DNA of 64,000 bases from Petunia secreta (Eukaryota > Streptophyta > Magnoliopsida > Solanales > Solanaceae): contig JARKIP010000470.1 in NCBI GenBank assembly GCA_029990175.1, positions 1 to 64,000 of the forward strand, in the 5' to 3' direction. Position 1 is the first letter of the stretch. Each line of letters begins with the position of its first letter. The notes beneath the pieces are model-generated. The model was not told the DNA's origin. It saw only the letters and a list, made by a program, of their open reading frames with translations, and ran no database searches. Below are positions 55,815 through 64,000 of the stretch, in pieces. Position numbers and translations under genes: made by a program.

Positions 55815-58454
55815 GTTACTGATAGTTGTTTTTCAAACTGTCCTCCAAAGTATAATTTTAGCCTGTGGCCATTTACTTTGAACTTGTTTCCTCCATTGAT
55901 CTGTTGAATTTCAATTGCTCCGTATAGAGTAACATCTGTAACAATGTAAGGACCTGTCCATCTGGATTTCAATTTTTCTGGAAATAACCTGAGTCGACTA
56001 TTGTAAAGGAGTACCTCATCTCCAATTTTGAAACTTTTTTGTTGAATCTAGTTGTCATGCCATTTTTTTTTTTGTTTTTTCTTTGTAAATCTTGGAATTT
56101 TCATAAGCTTCCAACCTCAGCTCTTCCAATTAATTAATTTGAAAGAATCTATTTTTACCAGCAGAGTTTAATTCAAAGTTCAGCATTTTTAATGCCCAAA
56201 AAGCTTTATGTTCTAATTCAACAGGTAAATGACAAGCTTTTCCAAAGAGTAATCTGTATGGGGATGTACCAATTGGCGTTTTGAACACCGTTCGGTATGC
56301 CCATAATGCATCATCTAATTTCAAAGCCCAGTCTTTTCTTGAGATTCCAACTGTTTTTTCAAGTATCCTTTTTAATTCATGGTTGGAAACCTCAACTTGC
56401 CCTTGTGTTTGAGCATGATATGGTGTTCCTGTTTTGTGAGTCACACCATATTTGGACAATAAAGCAGAAAATTATTTATTTATGAAATGAGTCACTTGGT
56501 CACTGATGATGACTCGTGGTGTGCCAAATCTAGTAAAAATATTTTTCTAAGAAAATTGCACACGGTTCGAGCATCATTTTTTCTCGTAAGAATGGCTTCA
56601 ACCCATCTTGAGATATAATCCACAACTACGAGGATATATTCAAAAGAATGAGATGAAGGAAAAGGGCCCATAAAATCTATTCCCCAAGCATAAAAAATTT
56701 CACATACCTGTATTGATTGCAAAGACATTTTATCTCTCTTGGTGATGTTACCTGTTCTCTGACACTTGTCACATTATGAAACATATGCACGTGCATCCTT
56801 GAAAAGTGTTGGCCAAAAGAATCCAGCCTCCAAGACTTTAAATGCAGTCTGATTTGCAGCATAATGTCCTCCAATTGCACCATCATGGCAATGATGCAAA
56901 ATCTTGGTCATTTCATCTTCCGGCACACACCTTCTGATAATATTATCTGCACAAATCCTAAACAAAAAAGGTTCATTCCACAGATAATATTTAGCATCAG
57001 AAATAAGCTTTTTCTTTTGCTGGTAAGAGAGATCTTGGGGTGTCCATTTTCCAACCAAATAATTTGCAGCATCTGCAAACCAGGGTGGTTGAGTCACAAC
57101 TGAGCTAACAGAAAAAATATGTTCATGAGGAAACTCTTCTTTTATATCACAAATCTCAAGAGGAGAGTTCTCTATTCTAGACAAATGGTCAGCAACTTGA
57201 TTTTTCGTTCCTTTTTTATCTTTTATCTCAAGGTCAAACTCTTGGAGGAGTAAAATCCATCTTAGCAATTTAGGTCGGGCATCTTTCTTTGCTAAGAGGT
57301 ATTTTAACGCTGCACGGTCAATAAAAATAGTGACCTTGGTTCCTATCAGATAAGAACGAAATTTATCAAATGCAAATACTACTGCCAGTAGTTCTTTTTC
57401 TATTGTGGCATAATTCAACTGAGCTTCATTCAAAGTCCTACTGGCATAGTATATAGGATGAAAAATATTATCTTTTCTCTGGCCTAAAACTGCTCCAACT
57501 GCTGTATCACTAGCATCACACATGACCTCAAAAGACTGATTCCAATCAGGGGACACAACTACAGGGGCAGTTGATAAATTTTCCTTAAGGGTGTCAAATG
57601 CTTTCAAACAATCACTTGAAAAATTAAACTTAACATCTTTCATTAAAAGATTAATCAGAGATTTTGAAATTTTTGAAAAATCTTTTATGAACCGTCTGTA
57701 AAAACCTGCATGGCCTAAAAAACTTCTACTGCCCTTAACAGTTGCAGGAGGGGGTAATCCTGCTATAAGATCAATTTTAGCCTTATCAACTTCTATCCCT
57801 TTAGCAGTGATTTTGTGTCCTAGGACAATTCCCTCTGTAACCATAAAATGACATTTTTTCCAATTAAGAGTCAAGTTTGTCTCTTCACATCTCTTAAGAA
57901 CTAAGGTTAAATGGTGAAGACAATCCTCAAATGTTTTACAAAAAAGTGTGAAATCATCCATAAAAATATCCAAAAACTTTTCGGTCATGTCCGAGAAAAT
58001 TGCAGACATACACCGCTGAAATGTAGAAGGTGCATTGCATAGACCAAAGGGCATTCTCCTATATGCATAGGTTCCACTGAGACATGTGAAAGTTGTCTTA
58101 TCCTGATCTTCTGGTGCAATTGGGATCTGGTTATAGCCTGAATATCCATAAAAAAAAATAATAAAAACCATATCCTGCCACTCTTTCCAACATTTGGTGA
58201 ATGAATGGTAAAGGAAAATGATCTTTAATGGTGGCATCATTGAGACGTCTGTAATCAGTACAGACTCTCCATCCTGTAACTGTTCTAGTAGGTATGAGTT
58301 CATTATTTTCATTTTTTATAACTGTCATACCTCCTTTCTTTGGTACCACCTGAACAGGACTTACCCAAGGACTATAAGAAATCGGGTACATGATACCTGC
58401 TGCCAGAAGCTTAATGACTTTATTTTTCACCACTTCTTGCATTGCTGGATTCAA
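55815..58454 (-). pseudogene. Gypsy pol: reverse transcriptase, RNase H, integrase (broken)
   Basis: The RT starts near 58454 (VVKNKVIKLLAAGIMYPIS, VCTDYRRLN). It shifts frame at an A-run near 58148-58165, then continues (GYNQIPIAPEDQ; active site FMDDF near 57950; LGHKI). RNase H follows at about 57190-57560 (FEVMCDASDTAVGAVLGQ, ATIEKELLAVV, DHLSR). Integrase has the HHCC end (HHCHDGAIGGHYA, about 56870), the core WGIDFMGPFPSS at about 56660 with a break near 56540, then GTPYHAQTQGQVEVSNHELK and WAYRTVFKTPIGTSPY. A stop at 56048-56050 and a C-terminal barrel-like region ending near 55815 complete it. Gene order RT-RH-IN is the gypsy order. Confidence 0.93.
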
Positions 58455-58877
58455 TCACCTTTGGGGTTGGACTATTGGTTTGTACTTATCCTCCATGAGG
58501 ATTCTATGCATGCAAACAGCTGGACTAATCCCTTTGAAGTCCGCAATAGTCCATCCCAAGGCTCCTTTGTGTGCTCGCAGTACTTCAATTAATTTATCCT
58601 CCTGTTCTGCAGTTAGTGAAGCTGAAATAATGACTGGAAATAATTCAGGCTCAAGATAAACATATTTTAAATGAGAAGGGAGAGTTTTGAGTTCAATTTT
58701 TTGTTGAACTCCTTCTGATTGAATTCCTTCATCCTCAGAATATCTTTCCAGTATTTCTAATTCACTTTTAATGGTGGGATCATCATCCTGTGTTGTGCCA
58801 GAATTGGCCAAACACCTCTCCATGGAGTCTGGAATCAATTGATTATCTTTAAATTCATCTGCAAGATCACTAATCAT
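58455..58877 (-). pseudogene. Gypsy pol linker between protease and RT
   Basis: An acidic frame (ELEILERYSEDEGIQ, then LPSHLKYVYLEPELFPVIIS and CMHRILMEDKYKPIVQPQR). The last part is the conserved lead-in to gypsy RT. A stop follows at 58455-58457 where RT should continue. Confidence 0.8.
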
Positions 58878-58878
58878 G

Positions 58879-59501
58879 TCAATTGAAAAACAAGAAGATG
58901 ATGACTCTATCTCCTGGAAACTTTAGAATCTTTTGCATGTCAAAAATGACTCTTTCTTCATCAACTCTCAAAATTAGTTGTCCTTGATGAACATATATGA
59001 TTGCTCTACCTGTAGCAAGAAAAGGTCTACCCAAAATTATTGGTTCATCAGGACATTCTTCCATTTCAAGTACTATGAAATCTACAGGGAAGACAAATTT
59101 ATCTACTCTCACGAGCACATTTTCAATAATTCCCTTAGGTTTTTTAGTACTTTGATCTGCAAACTGAAGAGAGACAACCGTATTTTTCATCTCACCAAGA
59201 TCTAACTTTTTAAAAACAGAAAATGGCATTAAATTTATTGAAGCTCCAGAATCACAAAGTGCTTTTTCAATATATACCCCCCAATGTACACGGAATTGTA
59301 AAACTTTCTGGATCACCGAGTTTTTTGTGGTAGCTTATTTTGAAGTATAGCACTGCATTTCTCAGTAAGCATTACCACAGAAACTTCTTCCAATTTCCTT
59401 TTGCTTGATAAAATTTCTTTCAAAAATTTAGCATATGAAGTCATTTGCAACAAAGCATCAGTAAAAGGAATATTGATGTGAATTTGTTTCAAAATTTCCA
59501 A
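58879..59501 (-). pseudogene. Gypsy aspartic protease region
   Basis: The catalytic motif is CDSGASINLMP (about 59230-59260), then a flap-like region and IILGRPFLATGRAIIYV. The upstream helix (INIPFTDALLQM, YAKFLKEIL) lies in a different frame (59313-59501), showing a frameshift at about 59314. The motif itself is complete. Confidence 0.88.
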
Positions 59502-59519
59502 AAACTTTGCAAATTGATT

Positions 59520-61191
59520 ATCAAGTTTTTATCTTTTCATTTTTTGTGGAAAAGGAATTGTCACTGGCAGAGGAGTCATTTCCTCAATATTTTTTTCTTC
59601 ATTTTTCTTGACTTCTTCATCTTGTGACAATTCAGAGGGTGTTTCAACATTCTTACCTTTATCTACCTGCTGTTCTGGCTGATTATTTTCTATGTCTGCA
59701 TATGGATCATCAAGATTCTTACCTGACTTTAAGGCAATGGCCTTAAGGTGTTCCTTTGGATTATTCTCTGTATTGCTTGGTAAAGGACCCTGAATTCTTT
59801 CTGAAACAAGAGTAGCCAGTTGGCTTAACTGAGTTTCCAAGTTTTTGAGAGCAGAATTTTGTCTCTCCATTTTCTCATCAGTGGCCTTAATGTACTTATA
59901 CAAAAGGTCATTAAGACTTTGATGGGCTTGTTGAGGCCTTTGCTGATATGGAGCTGCTTGCTGATAGGGCTTGAAATTTGGCTGCCCTCGGTTTTGATTC
60001 TGGTACCTTGGTGGACTTTGTACCTGTTGCTTTTGGAAGCTTTGAGAGTTCTCAGCACCGTTTGGATTGCTCCATTGAAATCCTGGATGTTTGTGTGCCA
60101 TTGGACTTCCAAAAGGACATGTCTTCTAACCGATGAGATTGACATGTTCATCATTCTGATTGGTTGTTTGGCATTCATGGTTAAGATGATTTCCTCCGCA
60201 CATGTCACAAGTGTCAGACTGGCTTGTTTGTTGCGTATTCACCTGAAAAGATTCAAACTTTTGTGCCAAAGAAGCAATTTGTTGTGTTAGTGTATTAAAA
60301 GCATCTGCCTGATTTACCGTAGCAGCTTTCTTGATGATCACTCGATCAGATGGCCACTGGATGGCATTCTCAGAAATTTCATTAACAATTGAAGTGCTTC
60401 TTCTGTGGTCTTTCCCATTATGGAACCTCCTGATGCAGCGTCAATCACATTTCTAGAAGAGGGTTTTAACCCGTGATAGAAAATGTATAACTGCATATGT
60501 TCAGGAATGTCATGGTGTGGACATTTTCTCAGCATTGCTTTTAATCTTTCCCATGCTTGATAAACTGACTCAGTGTCAGTCTGCAAGAAATTAGATATCT
60601 CTTGTCTCAACTTTGTTGTTTTAGCAGGGGAAAAATATTTGTTCAAAAATTTCTGAGTCATCTAGTCCCATGTGGTAATGGACCCCTGAGGCAAACTTCA
60701 AAACCAAGCTTTAGCCTCGCCTTTTAAAGAAAAAGGGAATAACCCTAACTTGATTGCTTCAGGAGATACTCCATTGTACTTAGCAATTTCAACCAGTTCT
60801 AAGAAATCGATTAAGTGACTGTGTGGATCTTCACTTAGATCACCAGTGAAAGTACAAGATTGTTGAATTATTTGAATCAGGCCGGTTCTGATTTCAAAGT
60901 TGTTGGCTGCCACTGGGGGTTTTCTAACACTAGATTCACAGTTGAAGTGGTCTGACCTAGCATAATCCCTTAGGATTCTGTTTGCTGGTCTTGGCACCAC
61001 TTCGTCAAACTGCTCTTCTACATGGGCTGGTGTGGGACTCCCAGTGGGTTGTTGTCTTCTATTCCATGATGCTCCATTCTGTCAGAAGTTACGTTCTGAG
61101 TAGATGATTGTTGTCCTTTCCTACACAATCTCAAAGATCTTTCAATTTCACGATCGTAATTAACCAACTATTTATTAGAAGACCGGGTCAT
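59520..61191 (-). pseudogene. Gypsy gag (capsid and zinc knuckle), broken
   Basis: Possible start ATG at 61189-61191 (MTRSSN), quickly followed by a stop. The capsid region is conserved (GDLSEDPHSHLIDFLELVEIAKYNG..., LFPFSLKGEAKAWF; TQKFLNKYFSPAKTTKLRQEI; AWERLKAMLRKCPHH), with stops near 60699 and 60662. A zinc knuckle (CDMCGGNHLNHEC) is at about 60187-60225. A Gln/Pro/Asn-rich tail follows (59529-60101). Capsid wording is typical of Athila/Tat gag. At least three lesions prevent translation as one chain. Confidence 0.9.
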
Positions 61192-61493
61192 ACACTATTT
61201 CAGATTATTTAGTAAAAAAAAAAAATAGTAATAATAGTAACACTAAAAAAATAATTTAAAAGTAATATGTAAAATATTAGTATTAAATATAATAGTAGAA
61301 GTAGTAGTAAAAAAAATAGAAACACAAAAAAATAAAAATAAAAAATTAAAACGATGATATAAATAATAGGTAACTAAACAAAGCTAATATTAAAATATAT
61401 AATAAAATGAACGAGAAAAAAATAATAATTATAATAATAGTAAGTTCTCAAATTAATAATAAAATATTTAGTCTGAAGTAGATTTGCGCCAAT
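61192..61493 (-). other. Gypsy leader between PBS and gag
   Basis: A very A/T-rich leader with AATAATAG-type repeats and no ORF. Confidence 0.6.
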
Positions 61494-61510
61494 CCCCGGC
61501 AACGGTGCCA
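61494..61510 (-). other. Primer-binding site, tRNA-Asp type
   Basis: The plus strand CCCCGGCAACGGTGCCA equals the 3' end of plant tRNA-Asp (ending CGGCGCCA) with one mismatch. It lies 6 bp from the 5' LTR. An Asp-type primer is known for Athila-like elements. Confidence 0.85.
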
Positions 61511-61516
61511 AAAATT

Positions 61517-63063
61517 TGACGAGGCCAAAGTGTATAGGAATTAATGCTCGTGCTAAGTCAAATTATAATATAGTTTAAGATATCGTCCCACAGAGATTGG
61601 GTAAATCTATGCTACAGACTTGTAATATTTCCACTACTATTTGAGAGAATCAAATTGATAAAAGGTGAGTTTTTTGAACTTTTAATTAACTTTAACTAAA
61701 TAAAGGACTTTCGGAAGATTTCAAATTTAAAAAGAGTTGGGAGTCATTGAATTCACTTGGTAATATTCATAAGACGATCTCAGGTTTGACATGTATTTCT
61801 CTAAAGAAAAATTGCTTATTGCTAATACAATTTTATTTTGCTCACTCAGAAATAATAATTAAATACACTCTGTGAGGTTATGTATATTAACTGATTTATG
61901 ACTTTGTGACGGTTAAACAAAAATAATATCCTTGCCTGAATTGTGCTAAAAGATAGCAAAAACTTCGTGAGAATATTTTCACTAAAACCAACAATCTTGC
62001 TTACAACAATTCCTCCGTGAGAATTAAAACTGAGGGAAACAAAATTACTGACTTGGAATGATAGGTTACTATAGGTTCCATTCTCACTCTACTATTTTAT
62101 TCATCAGTCATCATATATTAATTTTGCTCCGTGAGAATTACAGAATTAATATACGATAACCTAAATATAGATAGATGTGAAAATGAAGAGTAACAGAATT
62201 ATCACTCTAGCACAGTGTGAAAATGCAGATATAAAGTTTCAGGCCAAGCATGTACTAAAACTGAGGTAGATATTATAAATATATCAAGTTTCATCAACTA
62301 TCCCAACAGAAGGAAATTACTCCATTATGGAGTGATAAAAGCTAAAAAGGAATTTAGAAGACTTTGGAAATATTTCTACTATAAAAGAGAGAAAATAAAA
62401 AAGAGAGAATTATTGATTTTGGCTAATGAAAAGGTTTTTTTCTCTCTACAACTTTGCCTCCTATTTATAGAAAAATCTTTAGGTAAAGTTGGTGTCGCGA
62501 CATCAAGTCAGAACATGAGTTGATGTCGCGACTTCAAGTCATAACATGAGTTGATGTTCTGATTTCTAGAATTACCGTCGCGACATGAATTGATGTTGCG
62601 ACTTCAAGTCAGAACATGAGTCGGTGTTCTGATTTCCAGAGTTACCGTCGCGACATGAATTGGTATTGCGACTTCAAGTCAGAACATGAGTTGGTGTTCT
62701 CATTTCAACAGTTACTGTCGCGACATGAATTGGTGTCGTGACTTCAATTTGCAACATGAATTAATATCATTTCTTCTTTCCTTTATGCATCATGTCGCGA
62801 CTTCAATTCGCAACATGAATTAATATCATTTCTTCTTTCCTTTACATATCACTAACATGAATTAACATCATTTCTTCTTTCCTTTATATATCACTAATTT
62901 TTTTCTTTTTTCTTCTGTTTTTGCTTGTAGTCTTCATTTCTCAATTGAACTTTCACCGCAAAACTTGTTAGAAAATATAATAAAATATAATATATTTATT
63001 TATTATAATATTTAAAATATTTAAATTTATATATAAAAATACATGAATAATTTATATTCATCA
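61517..63063 (-). repeat. 5' LTR of the gypsy element (1547 bp)
   Basis: Direct copy of 52568-54073. It is 41 bp longer because the sequence CATGAATTAA(T/C)ATCATTTCTTC...CTTTA(C/T)ATATCACTA occurs one extra time near 62814-62895. Confidence 0.93.
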
Positions 63064-63068
63064 CAACC

Positions 63069-64000
63069 CATAAAAAAAAGCTCTGATAGCATGTGACACT
63101 CTGTGTAAGCCTAAAACTGCTGGGGGGCTTAACCTATTGAATATTCAAACTTGGAATATTGCAGCTATTGGCAAGCTACTGTAGTGTTTAAGTAAGAAGA
63201 ATGATAAACTATGGGTTATCTGGGTGCATACTTACTACACAAAAGGTAAATCTGTTTGGGTGACTCAATCCTGAACCATTCAAAAGATTTTAGCTGTAAG
63301 AGACACATGGAGAGCATTGGTTATACAGAGGCAAATATGCATGAGATGCAAACATATTCAATCAAGACAATTTATAGCAACATGAGTGGAACTATGCCAA
63401 GAGTACCATGGAGAAGAGTCATGGGTAATAACTTGAGCCACCTAAAATGCAGTTTATTCTCTACCTGACTATACATGGTAGGCTGGAAACCAGTGTGTGT
63501 ACTGAACAGGTTTGTTCATTATGCAGTGCAGCAGATGAGAGCCATAATCACCTATTTTTCAGTGTATTTTTTCTAGAGCAATATAGGCAAGCATGCTGAA
63601 ATGGTTAGGAATTAATTGTCAAGTGCTCAACTGGAATGAGGAGCTTCAATAGGTTATGGACCACAACAGGAGCAAACAAGCAGGTGCTCATATTTATAGA
63701 ATGGCCTTAACTGCAGCTTTTTACCATGTATGGATGGAGAGGAACTACAAAACTTTCCAAAACAAGCAGAGGGACCATTGGAGCATTGTGAAGACTATAA
63801 TTCAGGTTGTCCATTGCAAAGGATCAATGTTTACTAGGCTAGCATCATGCTTAGAACAACTTAATTTCTATCCTAATTGAGATATAGATGGTTAGACGTT
63901 AGTAGGAGGTGATTGTAGTGTAGGGGTATGCAGGGTGGGGATGCCCATCAGCTGCTAGTAGGTGTTGTTTCATTTTCTTTCTTTTCTTTGAGCTGTAATG
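63069..64000 (+). pseudogene. LINE ORF2 C-terminus, right part of the split element
   Basis: The plus strand reads KKALIACDTLCKPKTAGGLNLLNI, then WNIAAIGKLLW, LWVIWVHTYYTKG and a zinc-binding region in several frames (RLETSVCTEQVCSLCSAADESHNHLFF, 63480-63565). It continues to the tail ALTAAFYHVWMERN (63656-63880, stop at 63878-63880). Frameshifts and stops are frequent. It resembles the LINE at 37696-38600 (WIKWVHAYYIKG there), so both may be the same family in opposite orientations. The 3' UTR starts at 63881 and runs off the window. Confidence 0.88.

Larger units (their letters stand above)
52568..63063 (-). mobile_element. Ty3/gypsy (Athila-like) LTR retrotransposon, full-length, defective
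   Basis: Two LTRs (52568-54073 and 61517-63063) in direct orientation flank gag-pol on the minus strand. A perfect 5-bp duplication CAACC is at 52563-52567 and 63064-63068. The primer-binding site matches tRNA-Asp and the RT active site is FMDDF, both typical of the Athila/Tat branch. By eye the first ~720 bp of the LTRs differ at about 22 positions (near 3%), so insertion is fairly recent. Stops and frameshifts interrupt gag, PR, RT and IN, so it cannot move on its own. Confidence 0.95.

Noticed and set aside
52568..63063. Gypsy element as an endogenous retrovirus with envelope
   Set aside because: No envelope-like frame with a signal peptide or membrane anchor is found between pol and the 3' LTR.
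63078..63094. GCTCTGATAGCATG resembles a copia tRNA-Met primer site in reverse
   Set aside because: The same bases encode KKALIAC in a conserved LINE segment, and no LTR abuts them.

Overview
The window looks like a piece of a flowering-plant nuclear chromosome, most probably from the nightshade family (Solanaceae). It has AT-rich spacers, intron-bearing genes with GT-AG junctions, and dense repeats. Two SINE types look like Solanaceae TS/SolS families: one at 28899-29041 with a 19-bp target duplication, another near 35391-35605. The family assignment comes from recognising these SINE sequences and is not proven by a search.

Five host genes or gene remnants are supported. (1) A partial A20/AN1 stress-associated protein (SAP) gene runs off the left edge on the minus strand and carries an apparent one-base deletion. 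(2) A complete 170-aa A20/AN1 SAP gene lies at 15593-16105 (minus), with a long intron-bearing 5' UTR and ACGTG motifs upstream. (3) A nine-exon gene at 28416-36214 (plus) encodes a 697-aa nuclear RNA-binding protein with a PWI-like N-terminus, a basic nuclear-localisation stretch and one RRM. (4) An intact single-exon gene at 43165-43947 (minus) encodes a 260-aa predicted mitochondrial membrane protein. (5) A paralogue of gene 4 at 39081-39920 (minus) is interrupted by one in-frame TAG.

Most of the rest is transposable elements, many nested and dated relative to one another by target-site duplications (TSDs). A hAT element at 4754-6555 contains a Mutator-like element (MULE). A hAT MITE at 9402-9785 sits in an older repeat. 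The 20-27 kb interval is a pile-up of TIR elements, the 3' half of a copia element, a 1.2-kb MULE with a perfect 9-bp TSD, and a minisatellite-bearing element. A PIF/Harbinger-like element at 44501-50263 (TAA TSD) carries a Myb/SANT-type ORF that is split by a 4.45-kb hAT element (perfect 8-bp TSD). A LINE coding region is split first by a copia-type solo LTR (TSD GTATC), then by a 10.5-kb Athila-like Ty3/gypsy element (TSD CAACC), and resumes at 63069.

No CRISPR arrays, bacterial operons or tRNA/rRNA genes were recognised. The most unusual structures are the composite hAT element with a second, intact BED zinc-finger mini-gene, the split Harbinger ORF, and the LINE/solo-LTR/gypsy nest.
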